Shown piece by piece: positions 1-7,718 of a stretch of 24,376 nt of DNA. A program made the position numbers and the translations under genes. The notes below the pieces were generated by a model that ran no database searches, was not told the DNA's origin, and saw nothing but the letters and a program-made list of their open reading frames with translations. Position 1 is the first letter of the stretch; the number at the start of each line of letters is the position of its first letter. The stretch is from Candidatus Bathyarchaeota archaeon (lineage in GTDB: Archaea; Thermoproteota; Bathyarchaeia; Bathyarchaeales; UBA233): positions 1-24,376 of the forward strand of contig SOJA01000067.1 in the NCBI GenBank assembly GCA_004376975.1. The letters are read 5' to 3'.

Positions 1-2007
1 GGTCCATACTGGCAGCAGTATTATCTCCGCAGAAACCGGTGTTACACCTAATGTTAGTTGCAGTTTTCGATAAACTTTGCCCACACTCATCCCTATCTTG
101 GGAAACTTCTCTACTTCATTAGGCAGTTTTGGGATGAACGTGATGTCGTCATCATCATCTAAGTCCTTCAATTTTTCTGCATCCTTTGTCATCAATTTGT
201 GAAAGACCATTTCTCTTTTCCTAAGCGTTATTATAGCTCCGGTTTGTGCGCTCATGTAGTAAGTATCAAACTTTCTCTTCCTTAAGAAGAGCAGTTTCGT
301 CGTTTCACGCATTGTTGAAACTCGCCAGATAGGAATGTGTGAGAGTTCTGCATCATATATTTTCTCTTTCTTACCGAAGAAGCCGCCTTCAAGCATAGGC
401 CTAGCTTTTTTAGAAGCCTCTACTTGAGTGATTCTCGTAGGAATTACTAAGATTTCCCCAACAATGCTCCTAGAAGGCTTAAAGCCGAATTTTGACAGCC
501 AATAGAGGTCTTCAGCACTGCCTTTTACACGTCCTTTGTCCACAACTCCAGTTTTAACAAGTTCATCAAGCGCGTCATCTACATCTTCAACATTAACTTT
601 CAAGTTGTCGGCAATAGAATCTGCTGAGACGCTTTGTCTCGCAGAGTTGAGGAATAACCGAATTCGCTCGTTGAAAGGTCTGGACGAGACGGGTGGAGTC
701 AGTGGTCTTTCCGCTGCCGCTTTCTGCTCCTGCATGTACTTCTCAAAGAACATCTTCGATTCTGACGGTAAACATTGCAGAAGATCTTGCTCATCAAGTG
801 TTCGATGATCAGACACCAGCCAACGAACTTGAAAATCCACTACATTGCTGTAGATATCTGGAGATAACATAAGGAACTCGCCAGTTCGGAGACTTGGAAG
901 TCTCTGCAAAACCATATCAGCCCGCAAAGGATCAATTGATTGAATGATCTTCTGCACTCTAGCGATGTCTTGCTTCGTCATCATGCGGCCTAAACACCAT
1001 GTGTTCACCTGCGCAAGAGCCTTATAGTCTATGTCAGTCACGTTTTGAGTGGCTGCCACAAGCCCGATACCATACTTTCTTGCTTGCTTAAAAAGAAGGG
1101 CATACGCCTCTTTTGGAGGAGGATTTCTAGGATAAGGAGGAATATAAGGGGCAATCTCATCAACGTAAAATAACAATTGAACATTTTCTGAAGGATTTTT
1201 CAACATCCAACAATAGAGCTCTTTGAGAAGTGTAGCTAAGAAAAACTGCTTGTCATTTTCGGAGCTGAGAGTGTTCATGTAAATTATGTTAACCGGTACC
1301 TTTCCATCGCTTCGATCCATGAACATGTCGATGTTGATCTGAACCCCCATCTGAAACATAAGCGATGGCGTTCCCACCGTAAGAAAACGCAGTTTCCTAG
1401 CAATCTCATGCGGCTCTTTTTTCGTAACAAGATTGTAAAGAGTCCCAGTGAGTTTTGCGGGAGGTCTAAGAACTATATCAGCCATATGGCCCATGTCTTT
1501 TATCGTCTGTCCTTCTCGCCACAAATGTTCCAGTATCGTAAACAAGTATGCTTTGGCTCCTTTTCCAGCGTCTGAATTCAAATCGTATCCTAGAAAGCTT
1601 GTGAGTGATGTAGCTGTCATGTCAAGAGCCAAAATGGATTCCTCACGTGAAGTGTCTTCTGACGGAAAATGCAAAGGGTTAACACTGATGGGAATGCCTT
1701 TGCTGCTAGCAGGAGTAAATATTGCTATCCTTGCCTTCTCAAAAAACTCTTCTTGAATTTCTAAAGGTGTCCCATGCTTCTCAATTTCCTCCGGCTCCCC
1801 TTTCAAAGCAAGGGAGGAAATATCACCTTGAGGATCTACTATAATTAGAGGAATGTCATTTCTGACAGCCTCCTCCATCACACATTTACAAAGCACAGTC
1901 TTGCCGGATCCGCTAGCTCCAAGAGCCATAAGGTGACGGTGAAAAGCCTTTACAGGAAGTTCAACAGGAGATTCATTCATTATTTCTCGACCTAAAAACA
2001 AAGACAA
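1..2007 (-). CDS. HerA/FtsK-like DNA-translocase-family ATPase, C-terminus cut by window edge
   Basis: The minus strand is open from about 2046 to the left edge, giving at least 669 codons. The protein begins with the short beta-rich stretch LGREI...PVELPV typical of HerA-like proteins. Walker A GASGSGKT lies at residues 30-37, a VDPQGD segment follows, a Walker B-like YVDE is at about 281-284, and a sensor-like ATQN comes after. A winged-helix-like segment spans about 447-512 (RIRLFLNSARQSVSADSIAD). I chose TTG at 2007 because GGAGAGG sits nine bases upstream and a TATA-like box at 2046-2060 places transcription start inside 2030-2040; ATG 1980 and GTG 2046 are alternatives. HerA relatives are hexameric DNA or protein translocases, often paired with NurA in DNA-end resection, but no NurA, Mre11 or Rad50 is visible here, so the role is open. 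The Walker A and hexamer ATPase assignment is firm; the subfamily (DUF87/DUF853-like) is not. Confidence 0.85.
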   Translation of the reverse strand, partial: MSLFLGREIMNESPVELPVKAFHRHLMALGASGSGKTVLCKCVMEEAVRNDIPLIIVDPQGDISSLALKGEPEEIEKHGTPLEIQEEFFEKARIAIFTPASSKGIPISVNPLHFPSEDTSREESILALDMTATSLTSFLGYDLNSDAGKGAKAYLFTILEHLWREGQTIKDMGHMADIVLRPPAKLTGTLYNLVTKKEPHEIARKLRFLTVGTPSLMFQMGVQINIDMFMDRSDGKVPVNIIYMNTLSSENDKQFFLATLLKELYCWMLKNPSENVQLLFYVDEIAPYIPPYPRNPPPKEAYALLFKQARKYGIGLVAATQNVTDIDYKALAQVNTWCLGRMMTKQDIARVQKIIQSIDPLRADMVLQRLPSLRTGEFLMLSPDIYSNVVDFQVRWLVSDHRTLDEQDLLQCLPSESKMFFEKYMQEQKAAAERPLTPPVSSRPFNERIRLFLNSARQSVSADSIADNLKVNVEDVDDALDELVKTGVVDKGRVKGSAEDLYWLSKFGFKPSRSIVGEILVIPTRITQVEASKKARPMLEGGFFGKKEKIYDAELSHIPIWRVSTMRETTKLLFLRKRKFDTYYMSAQTGAIITLRKREMVFHKLMTKDAEKLKDLDDDDDITFIPKLPNEVEKFPKIGMSVGKVYRKLQLTLGVTPVSAEIILLPVWT

Positions 2008-2045
2008 ACAGCTTTTCCTCTCCGTTGCTAACTTACACTCGCCCA

Positions 2046-2060
2046 CTTATTTATTTTAAT
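2046..2060 (-). promoter_or_regulatory. TATA-like promoter of the HerA-like gene
   Basis: On the minus strand the segment reads ATTAAAATAAATAAG. It lies about 40 bases before the preferred TTG start at 2007 and just before GGAGAGG. A start of transcription near 2030 would leave a leader of about 20-25 bases. This is inferred from spacing and composition only. Confidence 0.45.
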
Positions 2061-2140
2061 GAAACAGCCATCAAAGCGCTATCGACTGAAACCTGTACAG
2101 ATTTACGCGTCTACACTAGTAGGATGAGCATTTTTCTTCA

Positions 2141-2150
2141 GAGCGCGCGC
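2141..2150. repeat. Intergenic GAGCGCGCGC motif, copy 1
   Basis: The string GAGCGCGCGC occurs here and again at 19571-19580, and I found no other GCGCGC in the window. Both copies are between genes in otherwise AT-rich DNA. This copy lies just past the AOR stop and upstream of the HerA-like promoter. Its function is unknown. Confidence 0.5.
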
Positions 2151-2162
2151 GAATTTGACCTG

Positions 2163-4031
2163 TTAACGTATCTTTTCCAGAGTCTTATCTACATCTTCCA
2201 GTCCAAGTCTTTCAAGAACATTGGAAGTTGGCACGCCGTTCACGTCCCAGCCCACTGCATCGTAATACCTCTTTTTTTCTTCTTCAAACTTAACTCTGTC
2301 AACAGCTTTTCCTTTATAAGGTCCAGAAGGTAATGGTTCGTAGAATCTAGCTGGGTTTTCATCATGGATTTTCATGTTCCATTTAAGGTCTGGACCACCT
2401 AGCAGAAGCATGGCTCTTTGCATTTGCAGAATTCTCAGCGCTTTTGTATTAACCCAGTCTTCTTGCGTCAGTTCTAAACCTGTCACTGCTTTGTAAAATT
2501 CGAATTTAAGATTGCGGGGTATCCCGAAAATGTTGAAGTAGCAGTATACTGCTGAATCGTTAAAAGTCATAACCAATTCACTTCTGGAATCATTTAACGG
2601 GTAACAAGCAATGGACGTGTGGTCTCCTCCTTGAACAGAACATGCATAAGAAATGATTTCTGGAAAGTCTTTTCCGCTGCGGATTCCGTGAGCACCGATC
2701 CCAATGCCTTTACACTGTATAGCATACTTTAGCACATCAACATTTTTCTTTTCTCCAATCTTTAAAGCTGCACGGTAAATTCCTTCAGCAAGTATGTCAC
2801 CTATTCCTTCTCTGAAAGCGATTTTTCTAGCTAGAGCCGCAAAGGCTTCAGCGTCACCCCATTTAGGCTCTAAACCATCTAGATCATCCTTGGTCAGTAT
2901 TCCTCTCTGAAACAGTTCAGCAACGAAACCAAGCAGATTGCCAGTTTGTATGCCGCATATGCCTAAATCGTCAACAAGCGATGACAAAAACACGTTTTCT
3001 TCTGGAGTGAATATTCCTAAGTTCGTACCTAAATACGCTTGTAATTCATAGTCTGGATTATCTGTTATTGCTCCTCTAAACTTTCCAGTTTTTACCATTG
3101 CGATTTTTAGGCAAGTAGTTGGGCAGCCAAAATCCCCCCAATAACGTTTTATCCAAACTCTATTCTCAAACTTGTCAACGCCAAAGCTTTTTTCATCATG
3201 CCATTCTTCCTGCCAGTTTCGTATTGGTTCAGAACTTGTTTTTGCACCTACTTCGTAGCCTGCAGCTCCAGTTCCCCATCGCCTCCACAACTCGTTCTTG
3301 TAAACATCTTTACATATCTTCTGCGTCAGTTTCTTCACTTTTTCCATGTCAGCTACTTCCGGCAGTGGCCCAGTGCCTTTAGCGGCAACAGCCTTAAGCA
3401 TTTTTGATCCCATAACTGCACCGTAACCGCCATAACCGGCAGCATGTGTCCACTTCGTTGCAACAATTGCAGTGACCACTTTGTTTTCTCCACCCGGACC
3501 AATGTATAATATCGCTGGTTCTTTCCATTCGCCATAACGTGGAAAACGGGTTTTCAGAAGCCCTCTGCATTCCTTGGTGAGCAATGAAACCGTTTGTTTT
3601 GCATCCTTACCCCAAATATGGCTGGCATCTCTAATTTCAACTGCGGAATCCTTAATGAAAAGATAGACGGGTTTACTGGCTTCACCCACTACTATAACGC
3701 CGTCATAACCAGCACATTTCAATTCAACCCCAAATTCACCAGCAATTGTGGAGCCTACAACACCATTAGTCTGCGGAGATTTCCCAGACACACAGATTCT
3801 TCCACCAGGAAAAAAACCTGTAAGCGGCCCAGTTAAGAGTAGAAGTATGTTTTCATGCCCAAGAGGGTCCACGGTTTCCCATCTACTACCTAATCTGTCC
3901 CAGAGGATTTTCGCTGCCAATCCTCTTCCACCTATGCACTCTCTCAAAACATCATCACTGAATCTTACCTCTTTGACGCTTCGTGTTGAGAGATCAACTT
4001 CAAGAAACTTACCAGCGTAGCCAAAAATCAT
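2163..4031 (-). CDS. aor: Aldehyde:ferredoxin oxidoreductase family protein (tungstopterin enzyme)
   Basis: This 622-residue protein has the full AOR length and begins with the family N-terminus (GYAGKFLEVDLST, then IGGRGLAAKIL, LTGPLTG and SGKSP). Family members bind a bis-tungstopterin plus one 4Fe-4S cluster and oxidise aldehydes to acids with ferredoxin, or run in reverse. Pterin-site motifs look like DDLGICGIQTGN and, near 494-500, DSAVYCYFN. The cluster site reads DFGCPTTC: Cys303, Cys307 and Cys497 align with P. furiosus AOR Cys291, Cys295 and Cys494, but the position of Cys288 is Asp300. Its ATG overlaps the TGA of the ferredoxin-type gene upstream (ATGA), so the two are translationally coupled and probably form one enzyme. 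Substrate cannot be told: AOR, FOR, GOR, WOR and BamB-type enzymes share this fold. Confidence 0.93.
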   Translation of the reverse strand: MIFGYAGKFLEVDLSTRSVKEVRFSDDVLRECIGGRGLAAKILWDRLGSRWETVDPLGHENILLLLTGPLTGFFPGGRICVSGKSPQTNGVVGSTIAGEFGVELKCAGYDGVIVVGEASKPVYLFIKDSAVEIRDASHIWGKDAKQTVSLLTKECRGLLKTRFPRYGEWKEPAILYIGPGGENKVVTAIVATKWTHAAGYGGYGAVMGSKMLKAVAAKGTGPLPEVADMEKVKKLTQKICKDVYKNELWRRWGTGAAGYEVGAKTSSEPIRNWQEEWHDEKSFGVDKFENRVWIKRYWGDFGCPTTCLKIAMVKTGKFRGAITDNPDYELQAYLGTNLGIFTPEENVFLSSLVDDLGICGIQTGNLLGFVAELFQRGILTKDDLDGLEPKWGDAEAFAALARKIAFREGIGDILAEGIYRAALKIGEKKNVDVLKYAIQCKGIGIGAHGIRSGKDFPEIISYACSVQGGDHTSIACYPLNDSRSELVMTFNDSAVYCYFNIFGIPRNLKFEFYKAVTGLELTQEDWVNTKALRILQMQRAMLLLGGPDLKWNMKIHDENPARFYEPLPSGPYKGKAVDRVKFEEEKKRYYDAVGWDVNGVPTSNVLERLGLEDVDKTLEKIR

Positions 4032-4555
4032 AAGAACTTCTCTCCAAACTCTCCATAAATTTTAACGGCTAAATCTCGCGTCATCTCATCAGGTGTACGC
4101 GCATAAAGCGTGTATGCATAGTTTTTCCTCAAAACAATTTTCAACACGTTCCATCCACCCTCTTGACAAACCTTCACACATTGCGGATCACCGCCGCATA
4201 AATCACAGATCAGAATGCTACTTTCAGTTGGATGCATGTGCGGAATCCTTCCAGGACAAGCATCAATACACTGTCCACAGCCAGTACATTTTTCAACGTT
4301 CACCAAAACGGCACCCACCTTGGGACTTATTGACAAGGCTTGAGTTGGACAGCTTTCAACACATGGGTAATTCTCGCATTGTGCACAAAAATGTGGAAAT
4401 TCAAGGCCTGGAACTAGCATGAAAATTCTTATTCTTGAAGCTTCTGGCCATATACGGTTTTCATGGAAAAGCGAACATGCTATTTCGCATTTTCTGCACC
4501 CACTGCATTTAGCTAAATCCCTTGCAATCCAAATTGGCTCTTTCTCTATAACCAA
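4028..4555 (-). CDS. Four-cluster 4Fe-4S ferredoxin-type subunit partnered with AOR
   Basis: The protein of about 175 residues carries sixteen cysteines in four groups: CSGCRKCEIAC, CAQCENYPCVESC, CTGCGQCIDAC and CDLCGGDPQCVKVC. This is the DmsB/HycB-like pattern for four 4Fe-4S clusters, so the subunit should carry electrons to or from the oxidoreductase encoded next. There is no signal peptide or membrane segment, so it is cytoplasmic. An upstream ATG at 4708 would put about 50 non-conserved residues across the divergent promoter. I prefer TTG 4555, which has GAGG about 11 bases upstream and starts just before the first cluster. Its stop overlaps the AOR start. Substrate specificity comes from the catalytic partner, not from this subunit. 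Confidence 0.85.
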   Translation of the reverse strand: MVIEKEPIWIARDLAKCSGCRKCEIACSLFHENRIWPEASRIRIFMLVPGLEFPHFCAQCENYPCVESCPTQALSISPKVGAVLVNVEKCTGCGQCIDACPGRIPHMHPTESSILICDLCGGDPQCVKVCQEGGWNVLKIVLRKNYAYTLYARTPDEMTRDLAVKIYGEFGEKFL

Positions 4556-4601
4556 ATTCAGTTCTTCCTCAAAACCTGCTGAACTGTTTGTGTAAATATG
4601 C

Positions 4602-4611
4602 TTAAATTTAA
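4602..4611. promoter_or_regulatory. Palindromic AT box shared by divergent promoters
   Basis: TTAAATTTAA is a perfect palindrome. On the minus strand it sits about 50 bases before the ferredoxin-subunit start at 4555; on the plus strand it sits about 70 bases before the VTT-protein start at 4682. A TATA-binding-protein site usable in both directions is plausible but only inferred. Confidence 0.4.
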
Positions 4612-4681
4612 ATGTAACGTTGTTCAAATTAAAAAGAACTTCCAAATCCTTCAAATAATTGAAAAAAGGAGAACCATCAAA

Positions 4682-5332
4682 TTGCAAGTTACAGATGTTA
4701 TGGAGCAAATATACGGTTGGATGCAGTATCTCACGGGTACTTACGGATATTTCGGAATTTTCTTAATCAGCTTGATCGGGGCGATGTCGATTTTTTTCCC
4801 AATTCCATATACGGTTGTTATTTTTGCTCTCGGAGGCACTTTTGAACCTTTGTGGATTGCCGTTGTAGCTGGGATAGGATCGGCTGTCGGAGAGTTTTCA
4901 GGGTACTTATTGGGTTTAGGTGGCAGAAGAGCCATTAGCACAAAGTACAAGAAAAAAATGGAGTTTCTTATGAAGGTTTTTGACAAGTTCGGCCCACTTA
5001 CAGTTTTCATATTTGCTTTAACACCTTTGCCAGATGATTTGCTATTTATTCCTTTAGGAGTCATGCGCTACAGCATTATCAAAGCCTTCATTCCAGCTTT
5101 AATCGGAAAATTCTGCATGAACCTCATAGTAGCCTACGCCGGTCGCTTTTCAATCAAGATAATCGAAGATGTTTTCGGAGTTGAAAGCAGCGGGATTTCC
5201 GCGTTGATCGGCATGGTTCTTGCGATAGCTTTGCTTATTATCGTGCTTGTTGTTGTTTTCAAGGTGGACTGGGAAAAGTATTTTGAAAAGTACGTGGCTG
5301 AAAAAGAAAGTCATGAGAAAGACGGCGAATGA
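4682..5332 (+). CDS. DedA/VTT-domain (SNARE-associated) integral membrane protein
   Basis: The protein has about 216 residues. An amphipathic start leads into a hydrophobic segment (GYFGIFLISLIGAMSIFFP), a re-entrant-looking GGTFEPLWIAVVAGIGSAVGE, then GPLTVFIFALTPLPDDLLF and a last long helix (SALIGMVLAIALLIIVLVVV) before a charged tail. The order matches the VTT domain of DedA and TMEM41/VMP1 proteins, which are lipid scramblase- or flippase-like transporters. The TPLPDDLLFIPLG stretch takes the place of the FxRFxPxxR-type motif of bacterial DedA. TTG 4682 has GGAG ten bases upstream; ATG 4700 is an alternative. Earlier in-frame starts would cross the shared promoter. The substrate is unknown, and its place next to AOR genes may be chance. 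Confidence 0.8.
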   Translation: MQVTDVMEQIYGWMQYLTGTYGYFGIFLISLIGAMSIFFPIPYTVVIFALGGTFEPLWIAVVAGIGSAVGEFSGYLLGLGGRRAISTKYKKKMEFLMKVFDKFGPLTVFIFALTPLPDDLLFIPLGVMRYSIIKAFIPALIGKFCMNLIVAYAGRFSIKIIEDVFGVESSGISALIGMVLAIALLIIVLVVVFKVDWEKYFEKYVAEKESHEKDGE

Positions 5333-5495
5333 TAGTTAGCCCTGAAGTACATGGAAGTTGCCAGCAGATACGTTACCCTTCTTTATAGCTTTGGACTTTG
5401 TAAATGCCTTTGAAGCAAAGTGATCTGGAATCTACATCTCATTGAATAGGTCGTTTGAGAACTATTTGTGTCTGTTGTATGATAGTGGCAAACTT
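5333..5495. other. Short convergent gene-free region
   Basis: This lies between the stops of the VTT and nitroreductase genes. I see no open frame with a ribosome-binding site, no tRNA and no strong hairpin. It probably holds only the 3' ends of both transcripts. Confidence 0.5.
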
Positions 5496-5981
5496 CTAAA
5501 ATCTATTGTAATGCACAATAGTCTCAAGATTTTTCTTGTTACGTGGATTCGGCTTCTCTGCTGGATAGCCAAATGAGACTAGGGCAACGACTTTGAGGTT
5601 GCCAGGGATACCTAACAACTTCTTTATCTCTTCTTCTTCAAAAGCGCCTATCCAACATGACCCTACTTCTTGAGCTCCTGCTGCTAGCACCATATTCTCT
5701 AAGGCTATTGCAACATCAACAGTGGACCACTTATTGGTCTTGTCTCCGCAACCGACAATTGTGAACGCTGAATCCTTTATGAAGCCCCTCCACATGCCTC
5801 CTGATAGTTCACGCTTGATTTCAGGAGCGGTTACTACAATAAAATGCCAAGGTTGTATGTTGTCTGCAGAAGGAGCTAACCTCCCAGCTTCGAGGATATT
5901 CTTCAAAACGCCATCTGGAACTGGTTTACTCTTGTAACGTCTTATGCTTCTTCTTCTAAAGATTACGTCTAAAAGGGACAT
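5496..5981 (-). CDS. Nitroreductase-family FMN oxidoreductase
   Basis: The 161-residue protein has the usual compact nitroreductase layout. RRRSIRRYKSKPV at residues 9-21 contacts the FMN phosphate. APSADNIQPWHFIVV follows, and IGAFEEEEIKKLLGIP and VALVSFGYPAEKPNPR end it. Such enzymes are homodimers that move electrons from NAD(P)H or other donors through FMN to quinones, nitro compounds or unknown physiological acceptors. At this length it lacks the longer insertions of flavin-destructase or BluB-like members. It is transcribed away from the HTH-fusion gene at 6130, and the shared 148-base gap holds repeated GTTCAC motifs, so that regulator may control it. The family is firm; the substrate is not predictable. 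Confidence 0.9.
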   Translation of the reverse strand: MSLLDVIFRRRSIRRYKSKPVPDGVLKNILEAGRLAPSADNIQPWHFIVVTAPEIKRELSGGMWRGFIKDSAFTIVGCGDKTNKWSTVDVAIALENMVLAAGAQEVGSCWIGAFEEEEIKKLLGIPGNLKVVALVSFGYPAEKPNPRNKKNLETIVHYNRF

Positions 5982-6001
5982 TCCAATTCATCCTCTGATA
6001 C

Positions 6002-6075
6002 AAGTTCACTGTTGAAACTTAAATTTTTTCTGTGTTTGATGGTCTTGTTCACGAAAATTAGTACTTAAGTTCACT
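6002..6075. promoter_or_regulatory. Candidate operator: three GTTCAC motifs in a divergent promoter
   Basis: GTTCAC occurs at 6004-6009, 6047-6052 and 6069-6074; the first and third are within AAGTTCACT. Spacings are 43 and 22 bases, close to four and two helical turns. The first copy lies in an imperfect palindrome, AAGTTCACTGTTGAAACTT (6002-6020), that overlaps the TATA-like box of the nitroreductase gene (minus strand, about 6018-6026). The other two lie just before the TATA-like box of the HTH gene. A regulator binding here could control both genes; this is inference. Confidence 0.4.
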
Positions 6076-6085
6076 ATAAACGCAA

Positions 6086-6095
6086 CCTTTAAATC
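6086..6095 (+). promoter_or_regulatory. TATA-like box of the HTH-fusion gene
   Basis: CCTTTAAATC lies about 40 bases before the TTG start at 6130, with AAGGTG at 6116-6121 serving as ribosome-binding site. A short leader of about 14 bases follows from usual archaeal spacing. Confidence 0.45.
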
Positions 6096-6129
6096 AGCCG
6101 TTGGTTAATTCGTTTAAGGTGTAGCTTGA

Positions 6130-7518
6130 TTGAACGAGAGAGTTAACAGCAAACAACTACATAACATTCTCTTCGAATCTCCAGAGGCAGTAGCAGAATT
6201 ACTGAGATCAGCCGCTCACCCTGCAAGGATACAGATACTGGCTCTACTCCTACAAGGAGAACGTGACTTCTCCAAATTGATGCATCACACAAAACTATCC
6301 AAAACAGCCTTGGCCAACCACTTGAACCAGCTAATCAAAAAAAGCCTCGTCCAAAGGATAACTAGAGGAGAATACAGCCTAACAGTTGACGGAAAAGAAC
6401 TACTAAACGCGGCAGCCAAAGCCTTCGAGCGTTCTACATGGAGAGAAGAGAAAAGAAGAGAGCTCCTACGAAGAAGCTACACCAAAAGCTTGATCGAGGG
6501 AAAACAGTTGAGTAAGAAAATTATAAGCAAAAAAGTTGAATATCAAGAATGCTGGCTGTCCTATACGGGTGCAATAGCTGGGTCACTGAAAGCCTTACAG
6601 GTTGACTGCGACATTGTTGATGTAGGCGGCTACTCGGGGTACGCGTTCCTAATCAACGTTGCCAAAGATGTTACTTGCCCTTCTGGACCAACCGCAGTAT
6701 CCCATGAAACTTTCAAGCAAATGCTTAAGGGAACCGAGGGCCTCGGATGGACAATAGAATCGTACGAGTATCCACGTTCTTATCCTGCTGAGGAGGGTAA
6801 ACCGACACCTCAAGAAATTGAAACAGCAAAAAAACTGTTCGATAAAATAAAACACGAGATAGATGAAAGAGATAGACCTGTAGTTCTATGGGGACTTGTT
6901 GTACCAGAATATGGAATTGTCAAGGGGTATGAAGGAGATTCCTACGTAACAAGCACCTTCCGAAGCCTCAACAATCAACCTGAGGATCCTATCCTCTTCT
7001 ATGATTTGAAAGCTCCCGGTTGCATTGATGCCTTATTCTTCCGAAACAAGGTTAAAGTAGACACTGCAACAGCCGACAAAACAGCTCTCAAGAGAGCCAT
7101 AGACTTCGCAGCAGCCAAAGTGCCAATTCACAAAGGGTACGTTGGAGGCCCAGCAGCACTTGATGAGTGGGCAAACATTCTACAGAACCTTCCAGAAGAA
7201 AAACAAAACTATATGGGTAACAGCTATGTCAGCGCCTGCGTCTGTGAAGGACGATTCATATGTGCAGAGTTTCTGAAGCGACTTTCCAAAAAGCATCCTA
7301 AAAAACAAGTGGAACACCTGAAAAAAGCAGCAAAGTGCTACGAGGAAGGCTGGCAACTCATGAAAGACTTCACAAAAATCTTTCCCTTCAAGTTCAAAGG
7401 GAAAATGGAGCTAGAAGATCGGAAGAAAGGGGCAGAAATACTGAGGAGCGTTAAGCCCTTCGAGGAAGAAGCTATCAAGCATATGACCAAAGCACTTGAG
7501 AATTGGGAAACACCTTAA
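6130..7518 (+). CDS. ArsR-type winged-helix protein fused to a large uncharacterised domain
   Basis: The 462-residue protein starts with a winged helix at about 15-105: SAAHPARIQILALLL, then KLSKTALANHLNQLIKK as recognition helix, then a wing RGEYSLT. A basic linker (about 108-140) leads to a domain of roughly 320 residues with conserved-looking aromatic and glycine patches: ECWLSYTGAIAGSLKAL, DVGGYSGYAF, VLWGLVVPEYGIVKGYEGD, and a helical C-terminus with repeated Lys/Glu. The YTGA...GYSGYAF and PEYGIVKGY segments recall BtrH-N/C39-like cysteine-peptidase-fold domains, but I cannot confirm a catalytic triad. The likely role is a ligand-sensing regulator, perhaps of its own divergent promoter and the nitroreductase. 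The TTG start is set by GGTG eight bases before it. The HTH is firm; the C-terminal function is unknown. Confidence 0.75.
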   Translation: MNERVNSKQLHNILFESPEAVAELLRSAAHPARIQILALLLQGERDFSKLMHHTKLSKTALANHLNQLIKKSLVQRITRGEYSLTVDGKELLNAAAKAFERSTWREEKRRELLRRSYTKSLIEGKQLSKKIISKKVEYQECWLSYTGAIAGSLKALQVDCDIVDVGGYSGYAFLINVAKDVTCPSGPTAVSHETFKQMLKGTEGLGWTIESYEYPRSYPAEEGKPTPQEIETAKKLFDKIKHEIDERDRPVVLWGLVVPEYGIVKGYEGDSYVTSTFRSLNNQPEDPILFYDLKAPGCIDALFFRNKVKVDTATADKTALKRAIDFAAAKVPIHKGYVGGPAALDEWANILQNLPEEKQNYMGNSYVSACVCEGRFICAEFLKRLSKKHPKKQVEHLKKAAKCYEEGWQLMKDFTKIFPFKFKGKMELEDRKKGAEILRSVKPFEEEAIKHMTKALENWETP

Positions 7519-7718
7519 CAAAGAAGCCCAGTCCAACAATCTCCACTTTTCTTTAAGAGAAACGGCGAAAGCTAATTATGTAGAACACTCTGACAATGCG
7601 GTATCTGCTTGAGATAAGCACGAACAAAGCGGATGATAGAAAATGATAAAATTAACATTGCTTTAGTTCATGTGAAGAATATGAAAACTTCAAGAACTCG
7701 GGGACAAGTGAGAAAAAC
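7519..7718. other. Gene-free stretch before the EndoQ-like gene
   Basis: Of these 200 bases only a 13-codon frame (7681-7722) has an ATG, and it has no clear ribosome-binding site. A run TCCACTTTTCTTT at about 7541-7553 could end the upstream transcript. The segment GATAAAATTAAC near 7645 is a possible TATA element for the EndoQ-like gene. Nothing else stands out. Confidence 0.35.

Noticed and set aside
1448..1756. Plus-strand frame inside the HerA-like gene
   Set aside because: Antisense to well-conserved ATPase sequence, and no ribosome-binding site.
4556..4708. Longer N-terminus for the ferredoxin-type subunit from ATG 4708
   Set aside because: It would run over the shared promoter and into the VTT coding region; the added residues look unstructured and TTG 4555 has GAGG upstream.
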